64,000 bases of DNA from assembly GCA_019637955.1 (NCBI GenBank), contig JAHBUS010000002.1:434001-498000 (forward strand), given 5' to 3'. Positions 8,400-17,164 of the stretch are shown one piece after another. The first letter of the stretch is position 1. The number at the start of each line of letters is the position of its first letter. The DNA comes from Pseudobdellovibrionaceae bacterium. GTDB lineage: Bacteria; Bdellovibrionota; Bdellovibrionia; Bdellovibrionales; Bdellovibrionaceae. Under the pieces are notes generated by a model, which saw nothing but the letters and a program-made list of their open reading frames with translations, did not search any database and had not been told where the DNA came from. The position numbers were made by a program, and so were the translations under genes.

Positions 8400-10459
8400 T
8401 GCACGTCCGTCAAGCCATCACGGCGCAAGAGAGCGTTGGGATCGGGTTCGCGCCCGCGGAACTTCTTGTAAAGCTCCATAGGGTGCTCGGTGCCCCCACG
8501 CGAGAGGACGAACTTTTTAAATTTGCCCGAAACCTCGGCGTTGAAAAGACCCTCATCCAAGAAGTACTCGAACGCATCGGCGTCCAGAACCTCGGCCCAT
8601 TTGTAGCTGTAGTAACCGGCCGAATAGCCGCCGGCAAAGATGTGGCTGAACGCGGCCGACGAATTGGTGCCCGCCACGACCGGAAACAGGCGCGTGTCCT
8701 TAGTGGCCTGCTCTTCGAAAGACGAGATGTCTTTGATTTGCGCCGGAGGCGTCGAGTGCCATTTCATGTCGAGCATCGCGAAGTTCACCTGGCGCAGGCT
8801 CATCAATCCCGACTGGAATTTGTTGGCCCGTTTGATTTTTTCGACCAGATCGGCGGGGATCTTGGCGCCGGTTTGGTAGTGAGCCGCAAACAGGTCGAGG
8901 CCCTCTTTCTCGCGCACCCAGTTCTCCATGATTTGCGAGGGGAGTTCGACGAAATCCCAATACACGTTGGTGCCCGCGACCGATCGGTACTGGCACTGCG
9001 AGAGCAGGCCGTGCAGAGCGTGGCCAAACTCGTGAAAGAGCGTCTGCACTTCGTCGTAAGTGAGCAGCGAGGGTTTCGTTGTCGTGGGTTTGGTGAAGTT
9101 GCACACGATCGAAACATGGGGACGGCGGACTTGGCCGAGCCAGAGGCCTTGCTCCCGGAACACGGTCATCCAGGCGCCGCCGCGTTTGGTCTCGCGCGGG
9201 AAGAAGTCGGTGTAGAAGAGGCCGACGTAGTCGCCGCTGGATTCATCGCGCACTTCAAACACTTCGACTTCGGGATGATAAACCGGAACGTCGGGACGTT
9301 TTTTAAACGTGAGTCCGTACAGCTGGCGCGCGTGCTCGAAAACGCCCGCCACGACTTTTTCAAGCTGGAAGTAGGGGCGGAGCTCCTCTTCGTTGAACTG
9401 GTACTTCTTCTCTTTAAGTTTTTCGGAGTAAAAAGCGGTGTCCCACGGTTGCAGGTCGCCCGCGTCGGTCGAGATCGATTTTTTGAACTCGCGAAGTTCG
9501 GCGAGATCTTTCTCGGCGGCTTTCTTCGAAGGCAGCATCAGTTGGTTCAAGAACGCAAAGACCTGCGCGGGAGTTTTGGCCATGCGCTCTTCGAGAACGA
9601 AGTCGGCGTGCGAAGCGAAGCCCAAGAGCTTGGCGCGCTCATCACGAAGCGCGACGGTTTTCACCACGACGTCGCTATTGTCGAACTCGCCCTTAAAGGC
9701 GCGCGAGCTGTAGGCGGTCCAGAGCTGCTGGCGCAGTTCGCGGTTTTCGGCGTATTGCATGAACGGCAAGAAACTGGGGGCTTGGAGCGTGAAGGCCCAT
9801 TTGCCTTTTTGCCCCTTTTTCTCGGCTTCGAGGGCGGCGGCTTCCACCGCGCCTTCGGGAAGACCGGCCAGATCCTTGGCGTTGTCGATCCACAGCGTGT
9901 ACGCGTTGGTCGCTTTGAGCACGTTCTCGGAGAACTTCGGATTCAGAAGCGAGAGTTCTTGATCGATGGCTTTGAGTTTTTCTTTTTTCTCGCCGTCGAG
10001 CAGGGCGCCGTTGCGCACGAAGTTCTTGTAGCTCTTTTCGAGCATTTGCATCTGCTCTTGCGAGAGTTTGAGCGAGGCGCGCTTGTCGTAAACGGCTTTG
10101 ATTTTTTTAAAAATCTCTTCGTCCAAAGAAATTTCGGATTGCAGCTCGGTCGCTTTGGGCGAGATTTCGGCCGCGAGCGCCTGCAACTCGGCAGACGCCT
10201 CGGCGCTGAACATGTTGAAGTAGACGTTGGTGACCAAATCGAAGGCTTCGGTCGACGTCTCGAGCGCTTCCATCACGTTTTCAAAACCGGGCTCGGCTTT
10301 GTTGGCCTTAATGGCGGCGATGTTCGTGCGCGCGAGCTGCATCGATTTTTCGAGAGCCGGCAGGTAGTGCTCGACCTTGATCGACGGAAACGGAATCACT
10401 TCATCGGGGCTGTGAAACCCCTTGTTTTCGAAGGCGGTCAGAAAGGGATTTTGTGACAT
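8396..10459 (-). CDS. dcp: M3-family zinc metallopeptidase, peptidyl-dipeptidase Dcp type
   Basis: This is a 687-residue thimet-oligopeptidase family enzyme that degrades short peptides, usually in the cytoplasm. The zinc site is HEFGH at residues 476-480, followed by the downstream HGLLSQ and YRSVAGTNVYWDFVELPSQI segments typical of the M3A family. The N-terminal region is helical. The overall sequence resembles Dcp more than oligopeptidase A, but the two are hard to separate by eye. I chose the ATG at 10459, which begins MSQNPFL, although the frame stays open for 43 codons upstream through a likely structured leader. No export signal is seen. Confidence 0.88.
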   Translation of the reverse strand: MSQNPFLTAFENKGFHSPDEVIPFPSIKVEHYLPALEKSMQLARTNIAAIKANKAEPGFENVMEALETSTEAFDLVTNVYFNMFSAEASAELQALAAEISPKATELQSEISLDEEIFKKIKAVYDKRASLKLSQEQMQMLEKSYKNFVRNGALLDGEKKEKLKAIDQELSLLNPKFSENVLKATNAYTLWIDNAKDLAGLPEGAVEAAALEAEKKGQKGKWAFTLQAPSFLPFMQYAENRELRQQLWTAYSSRAFKGEFDNSDVVVKTVALRDERAKLLGFASHADFVLEERMAKTPAQVFAFLNQLMLPSKKAAEKDLAELREFKKSISTDAGDLQPWDTAFYSEKLKEKKYQFNEEELRPYFQLEKVVAGVFEHARQLYGLTFKKRPDVPVYHPEVEVFEVRDESSGDYVGLFYTDFFPRETKRGGAWMTVFREQGLWLGQVRRPHVSIVCNFTKPTTTKPSLLTYDEVQTLFHEFGHALHGLLSQCQYRSVAGTNVYWDFVELPSQIMENWVREKEGLDLFAAHYQTGAKIPADLVEKIKRANKFQSGLMSLRQVNFAMLDMKWHSTPPAQIKDISSFEEQATKDTRLFPVVAGTNSSAAFSHIFAGGYSAGYYSYKWAEVLDADAFEYFLDEGLFNAEVSGKFKKFVLSRGGTEHPMELYKKFRGREPDPNALLRRDGLTDVQ

Positions 10460-10493
10460 AAAACTTCTCACTCCCACCATGCCAGCGCACGGC

Positions 10494-10546
10494 CGTTTGC
10501 GGGTCCCTTGAAAGGGACCTCCTGAAGTCTTCAGACTTAGCAAACG
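10494..10546 (-). ncRNA. Candidate three-way-junction RNA in the dcp leader
   Basis: A 7-bp closing stem (CGTTTGC at 10494-10500 with GCAAACG at 10540-10546) encloses two hairpins. One is GGTCCCTT/AAGGGACC (10502-10519). The other is a small hairpin at 10522-10538 that can fold in two mutually exclusive ways: AAGTC/GACTT or CTGAA/TTCAG. On the minus strand this precedes the dcp ATG by 34 bases. It matches no riboswitch consensus I know; function as a regulatory leader is inferred from shape and position only. Confidence 0.4.
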
Positions 10547-10558
10547 CGTGGTTTTGAG

Positions 10559-10584
10559 GCAGCAAAGAAGGGCTCTATTGCTGC
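10559..10584 (-). other. Hairpin after the Cys-rich lipoprotein gene
   Basis: GCAGCAA (10559-10565) and TTGCTGC (10578-10584) pair perfectly around a 12-base loop, 27 bases past the stop of the 10612-11181 gene. No T-run follows on the minus strand. It may stabilise or end that transcript before the dcp leader. Confidence 0.4.
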
Positions 10585-10611
10585 GCATAATGGGTCAGAA
10601 GTGAGGGAATC

Positions 10612-11181
10612 TTAGCGAACGCACAATCCAATCGTGGAGCCGCCAGCGACGGGTTGACAGCGCGAACCCGAGGGGCAGTTGTTGTTGCGAACGTCGCAGC
10701 CCTGGGCCGTCGACTGGCCGCAATTGTTGATGCTGCCGGCGGGCTGGTACGTGGCTTGGGGCCGGTTCAACCAACCGTTGTTTTGCGAGTAGTTCCAATA
10801 GGGTCCCCAGCTGCCGACATTGTAGTACACAACGCCGCTGAAGCCGCCGGTGCGGTACGCATTCGGAGCGCAGGCCATGCCGTAGTAAGCGGATTGAACG
10901 GGGAAGTAGCCATTCGGGCAGCCGCAAGAACCGGCCGCGATCTGATACTGTTGGGGAAACTGCCAAGCGCCATTGTACCAGTTGTACGAGTTGGGATCGG
11001 CCGAGTAGTAGTTGTTGTACACCGAACAGTTCATGGCGGGGGTGCCCAGAGCCGCTCCGTTGCAGGGTTGGGGAGTCGCTGCGTAACCGCTGTTCGAGCT
11101 GGAGCCGCCGCCGCCTTGATTGCAGGCCGCCAGGGCCGTCAGAGCGCAAGCAACAAATAGAGCTTGAAGAACGTGTTTCAT
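10612..11181 (-). CDS. Cys/Tyr/Asn-rich lipoprotein, unknown function
   Basis: The 189-residue product has a lipoprotein signal with lipobox LAAC (Cys at residue 20) followed by a Gly/Ser linker. The mature part is rich in Tyr, Asn, Gly and Pro and contains about ten cysteines in spaced pairs (for example SCGCPNG, CDVRNNNC), suggesting a disulfide-stabilised surface or periplasmic protein. A GGGAGAG ribosome-binding site supports the ATG at 11181. I recognise no family. Confidence 0.72.
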   Translation of the reverse strand: MKHVLQALFVACALTALAACNQGGGGSSSNSGYAATPQPCNGAALGTPAMNCSVYNNYYSADPNSYNWYNGAWQFPQQYQIAAGSCGCPNGYFPVQSAYYGMACAPNAYRTGGFSGVVYYNVGSWGPYWNYSQNNGWLNRPQATYQPAGSINNCGQSTAQGCDVRNNNCPSGSRCQPVAGGSTIGLCVR

Positions 11182-11335
11182 TTTTCTCTCCCAGTCTAAA
11201 GAATCCCAACCTTTTCATTTCCAAGTTCAATGCCAGCCAAAAAAGCCGCCAAACCCCTCTAAAATCGTCATGACGGGACTAAATCCGTCAAATTCTGGTC
11301 TTGGTGACAACTCTCGGCACGGTGAGAATAAAAGT

Positions 11336-12106
11336 ATGGGTCGGAACTTGGCGCTTGGCGCTTTTTTCATTTTGGCTTTTGGGCTCTCGGCGGAAGCGCG
11401 CGTTTTTCAAATCGGGGAGGAGAGCTTTGCCGCTTACCTGCGCGGTCAGTACGGCCTGGCCGGGCAAAAAGACGAGCCTTTCGCGCCCGCCAGTGGCGCG
11501 GGCTCCAAGTTTTCGGACGAGTATAAAACCAACATGTCTTACGAATTCGGCTTCGTGTACGCGACTCCGAAAGTCAGTTTGCGCATCGGCTTTGAGTTTC
11601 TCAAGCCGGCGGATCTCAAGGACATGAAGGGCACCGATAGCGGCGGCGGCACCGAGTACTACTCGGTGAGCAATAATATTTCGGGCTTTATTCCCAAGGT
11701 CGGCGTGGAGTTGAACTTCAAGCAATGGGCGCAGAGCCGCCTCTTCGCGTCGGCCAACTACGGGATGGCGACGGTCACGGTGCAAAATTCCTACACGTTC
11801 ACGCCTGCGGGCGTGACGGCGTACCCGACGCCCGGGGCGGATTTCCGGGAGGAGATCAAAGGCGATGGCAGTTTGGTCGAAGGCTCACTCGGTTTTGAAA
11901 CGCTCTTATCCGATTCGACGACCATCGTGTTGGATGCGGGTTACCGCACGCTCGAAGTCGGTTCGTTCAAGCACAACGTCGATTCCAAGGGTTTTCAAGG
12001 CAACGTGTCCAAAGGCGATACCGCCAAGAACACCAACGGCTCCGACCGCACGCTCAATCTGAACGGCGGTTTTGTCGGTCTCATGATCCGCGTCTGGATC
12101 AAGTGA
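11336..12106 (+). CDS. Outer-membrane beta-barrel protein, unknown function
   Basis: A 256-residue protein with a signal peptide (MGRNLALGAFFILAFGLSAEA) and many amphipathic strands (for example YEFGFVYATPKVSLRIGFEF). It ends in LMIRVWIK. The pattern fits an 8- to 10-stranded barrel. The frame is open 22 codons further upstream, but the ATG at 11336 starts the signal peptide. Its stop is followed directly by tandem palindromic repeats. Specific function is unknown. Confidence 0.72.
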   Translation: MGRNLALGAFFILAFGLSAEARVFQIGEESFAAYLRGQYGLAGQKDEPFAPASGAGSKFSDEYKTNMSYEFGFVYATPKVSLRIGFEFLKPADLKDMKGTDSGGGTEYYSVSNNISGFIPKVGVELNFKQWAQSRLFASANYGMATVTVQNSYTFTPAGVTAYPTPGADFREEIKGDGSLVEGSLGFETLLSDSTTIVLDAGYRTLEVGSFKHNVDSKGFQGNVSKGDTAKNTNGSDRTLNLNGGFVGLMIRVWIK

Positions 12107-12107
12107 T

Positions 12108-12157
12108 CAAGCACCACAGCGCCCACGGCGCTCAAGCGCCACAGCGCCCACGGCGCT
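12108..12157 (+). repeat. Two tandem 25-base palindromic repeats between convergent genes
   Basis: Two nearly identical 25-base units (12108-12132 and 12133-12157, one difference) each contain the palindrome AGCGCC-CAC-GGCGCT, and a partial third unit runs on to about 12166. The repeat reaches into the last codon and stop of the convergent acyl-CoA synthetase gene. The 3-base-loop GC hairpins resemble those at 20376, 35331 and 37038. Confidence 0.75.
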
Positions 12158-13950
12158 CAAGCACCATAGAGTTTTTCAATTTGATTGCGGAACTTCTGGT
12201 CCACGAATTTGCGCTTCACTTTGAGTGAAGGCGTCAGTTCGCCCGCTTCGACCGTGAAGTCTTCGGGAAGAACCGCGAACCGTTTGATGGTCTCGTAGCT
12301 GGCGAGCTGCGAGTTGGCCTCGGCGACCGACTTGCGCACCACCTCGAGAACCGCGTTGTTCTGCGTGAGGTCTTCTTTGGATGAGAACGAGAGCCCTTTT
12401 TCTTTGGCGAACTTTTCCAGATTGACAGGGTCGAGCGTGATCAGCGCCACGATGTACTTCTTGTTGTCACCGTGAATGAGGACTTGCGAAACCAAAGGAT
12501 TGAGCTTGAGGAGACCCTCGAGTTTTTGCGGCGCCACGTACTTGCCGCCGCCGGTTTTGATCAGGTCTTTCTTGCGATCGGTGATGCGGATAAAGCCGGC
12601 GGGCGTGCGCTCGCCGATGTCGCCGGTCGCGAACCAGCCGTCGTGCATCACCTTCGCGGTCGCTTCGGGATCTTCGAAGTATTCGACCATCACCTTTTTC
12701 GACTTGATGAGCAGCTCGCCGTCCTCGGCGAACTTGATTTCGACATCGCCGATGGGTTTGCCGATCGTGCCGAATTCGTAGTCGTAAGGCGTGTTCACGG
12801 TGACCGCCGCCGTGGTCTCGGTGAGGCCGTAACCTTCGAGCACCATGATGTCGCACGCGTGAAAGAACTGCGAGATTTCACGCGCGAGCGGAGCGCCGCC
12901 GCTGATCGCGAAGCGCAAACGTCCGCCAAAGGCGTCTTTGATTTTACCGAGCACGAGCTTTTGCGCCGCCATGTATTTGAGATTGAGCGCAAGAGGCAGC
13001 GGTTCGCGCTTGATGCGGTACTCGCTCACTTCAAGACCGACCTTGAGCGCGCGCTGAAACATCTTGCGTTTGAGCGGGTTGGACTCGATCTGGGTGAGAA
13101 TCGCGGCGTAGACCTTTTCAAAAATGCGGGGCACGGCCACCATGATGGTGGGGCGAACTTCGGTGAGATTCAGGCGCACGCGCTCGATACTTTCGGCGAA
13201 CGCCATCGAGTAACCGATAAACGTGTGTCCCCAATGCTCGATGCGGCCCAAGACGTGGGCGTAGGGGAGAAACGTCAGCGAAATGTCGTTGGAGTGCGCG
13301 CCGGCGTACGGGAACGCCTCGCCGACTTCACTCATGATCTGCGTGTGCGAGAGCACCACGCCTTTTGGAAGGCCGGTGGTGCCGCTGGTGTAAACGACGG
13401 TGGCGACTTGGTCGGGGGTCGTGGATTTGAGGAGTTCTTGCCAGCGTTCGGTCCATTTGGCCTTGAGCGCTTCGCCGTTTTTCAAGAGCGTGTGCCAAGA
13501 AAAGAAGTCGGGATCTTCCTCACGCACGTCTTCCAGAACGATGATCTTTTCCACGTGCGGACACGCGCCTCGGATGGAAAGAAAGAGCTTCATCATGCTG
13601 CGAGTTTCAAGAACCAAGAAACGCGAGCGGCAATTGTTCAAAATGTACTCGAGATCCGCGGGCGTCACGGTTTGATAGATCGGCACCACCACGGCGTGAA
13701 CGCTCATCGCGGCGAGGTCGGTCACCGACCACTCCCAGCGCGTGTTGGACATCAGCGCGATCTTGTCGCCCGGATTCACGCCCATTTCGAGAAATTGAGC
13801 GGCGAGAGCTTGGATCTGGGCGTGGTACTCCTGCCAGGAGACTTCTTTCCAGACGCCTTTCTTTTTAAAGCTGTAGGCGAAATGCTCCGGAGAGCGCGAC
13901 GGCATTTTGGCGATCGACTCACAAAGAGTCGTTCCGGTGGTGTTTTTCAT
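12157..13950 (-). CDS. Long-chain acyl-CoA synthetase (AMP-binding enzyme)
   Basis: The enzyme activates long-chain fatty acids with ATP and CoA. The 597-residue protein carries the AMP-binding P-loop YTSGTTGLPKG at residues 187-197, the VLEGYGLTETTA motif, and the WFATGDIGE and RITDRKKDLIKTGGGKYVAPQ segments that mark the hinge and C-terminal lid with the catalytic lysine region. The C-terminus has the long-form features of FadD15-like synthetases. I chose ATG 13950; a GTG nine bases upstream is possible. The gene follows the Ser/Thr kinase gene by 17 bases, likely in one operon. The convergent outer-membrane protein gene ends in shared repeats. Confidence 0.92.
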   Translation of the reverse strand: MKNTTGTTLCESIAKMPSRSPEHFAYSFKKKGVWKEVSWQEYHAQIQALAAQFLEMGVNPGDKIALMSNTRWEWSVTDLAAMSVHAVVVPIYQTVTPADLEYILNNCRSRFLVLETRSMMKLFLSIRGACPHVEKIIVLEDVREEDPDFFSWHTLLKNGEALKAKWTERWQELLKSTTPDQVATVVYTSGTTGLPKGVVLSHTQIMSEVGEAFPYAGAHSNDISLTFLPYAHVLGRIEHWGHTFIGYSMAFAESIERVRLNLTEVRPTIMVAVPRIFEKVYAAILTQIESNPLKRKMFQRALKVGLEVSEYRIKREPLPLALNLKYMAAQKLVLGKIKDAFGGRLRFAISGGAPLAREISQFFHACDIMVLEGYGLTETTAAVTVNTPYDYEFGTIGKPIGDVEIKFAEDGELLIKSKKVMVEYFEDPEATAKVMHDGWFATGDIGERTPAGFIRITDRKKDLIKTGGGKYVAPQKLEGLLKLNPLVSQVLIHGDNKKYIVALITLDPVNLEKFAKEKGLSFSSKEDLTQNNAVLEVVRKSVAEANSQLASYETIKRFAVLPEDFTVEAGELTPSLKVKRKFVDQKFRNQIEKLYGA

Positions 13951-13967
13951 GCGACTCACTCTGTTGA

Positions 13968-15890
13968 TTACTGCGTATTGCCCTGACGGCTCAGAATCAA
14001 TCTGACCGCTTTTTTCTGACTTTGTCCAACAGTGACCGTCTCTTCGGCGGCGACCTGCGCAAACGGATTGGTCGCGCGGATCTTCACGGGGACACCTGCA
14101 GGGACAGGATAGCGGGACAGCTGCGATTTGTCTTGGAGGCGCTGGCCATTGACGGTGATGACGGGCTCGGGGCCTCCGCCCAAAACTTCGATTGCAACAT
14201 AACCCATGGGAGGTTCGGGCTGCAGCGTGGCTTCGAGGCGGTACAAGTCCGAGCCGGCCTGTTCGCCGACACGGTCATAGACCAAGTAGCCTTCTTTGCG
14301 GATCGTGAGGCGGAATTCTTTTTGCGATTCGATGTGCCCGATGTAAGGCGTGATGCCCACATTCTTGCCGTTGATGTAAACGACCGCGCCTTGCGGGTTG
14401 CTCTGAATATTGAGCGGCACGACGTGTTTCGAGGCCGCCTCGTACTGGCCAGCGGGCGTGGGGCGCTGAGCGGTGCCTTGAGCGCCGGCTTCGGGCGTGC
14501 TCGCCGCGGCCGGAAGCTGGGGCATCGCTCCGTTCATCTTTTTGAAATAGAAGTAACCGCCGCCGATCGCGAGCGCGACCGCGAACAAACCGTAAATCCA
14601 GTTGTTGTTGGAGGCGGGCTTGGGCGGAACGTAGATGCGCGACTGCGTTCCTTGCGGGCGGAATCCGGTTTGCGTGTGCGGAAACGGACCGCTCGTGGTG
14701 CCGGTGCGAATCGGACCGCGCGCGCGCGACTGATCGCCGCTCGATTTGAGCGCGCTCAAATCCACGCGGCCTTGCATTTGCGGCTCCAAGTTCAAACGCT
14801 GTTCGGGCTCGGGCGGCGGAGAGTTGTAATGGGGAGCCGGGGCGTCCGGAGAGCCCATCGTCTCGGTCACGGTCGACGTCACCACGGTGCGGTCTTCGCT
14901 GGTCGGGGCGGGGCCTGACGAGAGCTTGGCGTAATCGGCGAGCTTGCGGCGATTTTCCAGGTACATTTTGTGGTAGAGCGACTTCATGTACTTCGAGAAC
15001 TCTTGGGTCGAGAACTCGGGGTACTGCGTGTTCAAAAATCGGTTGAGATCTTTGTGGAAAGCCGCGGCCGTTTGGTAACGGAGCGACTTGTCTTTGGCGA
15101 GCGCCTTCATGCAGATGCGCTCAAGCTCGGGCGAAATCGCCGAGTTCACTTTGCGCAGCGAGGGCACTTGGCACTCGCGCACTTTGCGAAGAGTCGCGGC
15201 TTCATTCTGGCCGGTGAACAACCGGTCTTTTGCCAAGAGTTCCCACAGAACGATCCCCAATGAGAAGATGTCGGTGCGCGGGTCGACGGCGTGGCCGTCG
15301 GCCTGCTCGGGCGACATGTAGCCGAATTTACCTTTGATGGTTCCGGCGCGGGTGTTTTCAACCTGCGTCTCGGCTTTGGCGATCCCGAAGTCGACGATTT
15401 TGATTTCGCCTTCGAAACTGAGCATCACGTTTTGCGGGCTCATGTCACGGTGAGTGATGTTGAGCGGGCGTCCCGTGGTGCCGTCCAAGCAGCGGTGGGC
15501 GTGATCCAGACCGGCGGCGACCTCTTTGACGAGGTAGATGATCTGATCGAGGCTCAGTTCTTTGCCTTCTTTTTTCATGTGATTGAGAATTTGGCGCAGG
15601 TTTTGACCTTCGACGAACTCCATCACCAAAAAGAATTGGTGCTTTTCGATACCGAAATCGTAAATCGAGACGATGTTCGAGTGGTTCAGGTTGACGGCGA
15701 TCTTCGCCTCTTCCTTGAACATGTCGATGAACTCGGCGTTGTCCGAGTACTGGGGCAGGATGCGCTTAATGGCGACGAATTTATTGATGCCGTTGGCGCC
15801 AATCGACTTTGCGAGATACACCTCGGCCATACCGCCGGCGGCAAGTCTCTCAAGTAGCAAATACTTTCCAAAGCGTTCCATTTCTGCCAT
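13968..15890 (-). CDS. Membrane Ser/Thr protein kinase with C-terminal PEGA domain
   Basis: A 640-residue Hanks-type kinase. The glycine loop is at about 16-23, the ATP lysine is K42 (VAIKR), the catalytic loop is H147-R148-D149, and DFG follows in IVDFGIAK. A Pro-rich linker leads to one transmembrane helix (about 432-452), then an extracytoplasmic region with a PEGA-type domain (around VVYINGKNVGITPY). The active residues are all present, so it should be active, sensing through the periplasmic part. I chose the ATG at 15890; no ribosome-binding site precedes it, and weak TTAACT/GATAAC elements with a 17-base spacer just upstream would give a nearly leaderless mRNA. It is divergent from coaE. 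Confidence 0.92.
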   Translation of the reverse strand: MAEMERFGKYLLLERLAAGGMAEVYLAKSIGANGINKFVAIKRILPQYSDNAEFIDMFKEEAKIAVNLNHSNIVSIYDFGIEKHQFFLVMEFVEGQNLRQILNHMKKEGKELSLDQIIYLVKEVAAGLDHAHRCLDGTTGRPLNITHRDMSPQNVMLSFEGEIKIVDFGIAKAETQVENTRAGTIKGKFGYMSPEQADGHAVDPRTDIFSLGIVLWELLAKDRLFTGQNEAATLRKVRECQVPSLRKVNSAISPELERICMKALAKDKSLRYQTAAAFHKDLNRFLNTQYPEFSTQEFSKYMKSLYHKMYLENRRKLADYAKLSSGPAPTSEDRTVVTSTVTETMGSPDAPAPHYNSPPPEPEQRLNLEPQMQGRVDLSALKSSGDQSRARGPIRTGTTSGPFPHTQTGFRPQGTQSRIYVPPKPASNNNWIYGLFAVALAIGGGYFYFKKMNGAMPQLPAAASTPEAGAQGTAQRPTPAGQYEAASKHVVPLNIQSNPQGAVVYINGKNVGITPYIGHIESQKEFRLTIRKEGYLVYDRVGEQAGSDLYRLEATLQPEPPMGYVAIEVLGGGPEPVITVNGQRLQDKSQLSRYPVPAGVPVKIRATNPFAQVAAEETVTVGQSQKKAVRLILSRQGNTQ

Positions 15891-15937
15891 CGTTGGAGTT
15901 ATCGGTCGGTTCGCTAAAGGAGTTAATAATTTAACGT

Positions 15938-16549
15938 ATGATGTGGATAGGACTGACCGGAGGTCTAGCTTCTGGTAAAAGCACCGTCTCAAATTTGCTG
16001 AAAGCGCAGGGCATCGTCGTGATCGATGCCGATGAGATCGCGCACCAAGCGCTTCAGCCGGGTGAAGAGCCGTACAAAAAAGTCGTGTCTCATTTTGGGA
16101 CGGGCATCTTGTTCGAAGGTGGAAACATCAACCGCAAGGCGCTCGCCGCCTTGGTTTTCAATCAAGAAGACCAATTGCGGGCTCTCGAGGCCGCCGTGCA
16201 CCCGTTCGTCCAGGCCCGGGTGCTTCAGATCAAGGAGCAGGCGCGACGGGCGGGTCACGGGCTCGCGGTGTACGATGTGCCGCTTCTTTTCGAAAAGAAT
16301 CTGCAAGGTCAGTTCGACCGGGTGGTCACCGTGGCCACCGACGAGGAGACGCAGATCGCGCGCGTGCAAAAACGCAATCAATTCACGCGCGACGAGGCGC
16401 TCGCGCGTCTTCGCCATCAGCTCCCGATGGCCGAGAAGGTCGCGAAATCCGATGACGTGATTTGGAACAAAGGAACTCTCGAAGACCTTGAAACCCAAAC
16501 GCGAGAGTGGCTTCAGAAACTGAAGGCGCTCTCTTCTTCGAAGGCGTAG
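15938..16549 (+). CDS. coaE: Dephospho-CoA kinase
   Basis: CoaE carries out the last step of coenzyme A synthesis, phosphorylating dephospho-CoA. The P-loop GGLASGKST is at residues 8-16, followed by the DADEIAHQ segment that binds substrate and the VYDVPLLFEK motif typical of the family. Length 203 is normal. An AAAGGAG lies 15 bases upstream of the ATG, a slightly long spacing; the second ATG at 15941 is equally possible. The 3' end overlaps the convergent gene by 37 bases. Confidence 0.96.
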   Translation: MMWIGLTGGLASGKSTVSNLLKAQGIVVIDADEIAHQALQPGEEPYKKVVSHFGTGILFEGGNINRKALAALVFNQEDQLRALEAAVHPFVQARVLQIKEQARRAGHGLAVYDVPLLFEKNLQGQFDRVVTVATDEETQIARVQKRNQFTRDEALARLRHQLPMAEKVAKSDDVIWNKGTLEDLETQTREWLQKLKALSSSKA

Positions 16550-17121
16550 CCGATTCTCAGAATGACGCTGGTGCCGCGCACGCCCACGCCCGCGAGACCT
16601 TCGATGCGCAGACGCCGTCCCAGATTCATGAAGTCTTCAACGCCGCCGCCGGCGACGGCCCAGTAAGAATCGATTTTCACGAAACCCGCGAGCTGCTCGG
16701 ACGGTTTGTACAAACTCTGAGCGCCCACGGTCCAATAGGGTTCAAAGTACTCACCCATGCAGCAATACTTTTTGGACTGTCCGTGGATTCCGAACTGTCC
16801 GTTCATAGTGACGTCGAAGCCGAATTCCAGCGCGGTCTCGTCGGCCCGCTGAAAAGTCTGCGTGAAGCTCACGACCTGCGTGGAGAGGGTTTCGTTCTTT
16901 TCTTCGAGATTGCCGGACCAAAGTCCGACGGCCACATTGTAGGTTTTGTCGCGGACCACGCGGGTGGCATGAATGCGGATCAAATCGTCGGGCGTTTCGG
17001 TGGGAGCGCCTTGATTGTACTGGCCGGGCTTCACGTCGGTCGTGGGCGCGGCGTGCGAAAAAGCCGCGATCAACGACGCCGAGACGAAGGTCAAAAAGAG
17101 GTGGGGAGCCCTGAGCCGCAT
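16513..17121 (-). CDS. Secreted, probably outer-membrane, protein
   Basis: A 202-residue product with a signal peptide ending near AFSHAA. Alternating strands then follow (for example YNVAVGLWSGN, ALEFGFDVTMNGQFGI). It ends in GYAFEEESAFSF, with a terminal phenylalanine as in many barrels. The frame is open 43 codons further upstream but without a ribosome-binding site; the ATG at 17121 begins the signal peptide. It is divergent from the barrel gene at 17165 with a 43-base gap. I recognise no family. Confidence 0.65.
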   Translation of the reverse strand: MRLRAPHLFLTFVSASLIAAFSHAAPTTDVKPGQYNQGAPTETPDDLIRIHATRVVRDKTYNVAVGLWSGNLEEKNETLSTQVVSFTQTFQRADETALEFGFDVTMNGQFGIHGQSKKYCCMGEYFEPYWTVGAQSLYKPSEQLAGFVKIDSYWAVAGGGVEDFMNLGRRLRIEGLAGVGVRGTSVILRIGYAFEEESAFSF

Positions 17122-17164
17122 GGTGAATATGATAGATGAGAATCGGTGAACAGAATAACATTTT

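Noticed and set aside
10460-10588. N-terminal extension of the M3 peptidase through the structured leader
   Set aside because: The extension has no homology to M3 enzymes and reads through hairpins; the ATG at 10459 gives the usual length.
12108-12170. Possible CRISPR fragment from tandem repeats
   Set aside because: Units are directly adjacent with no spacers and are palindromic with a 3-base loop; no cas genes nearby.
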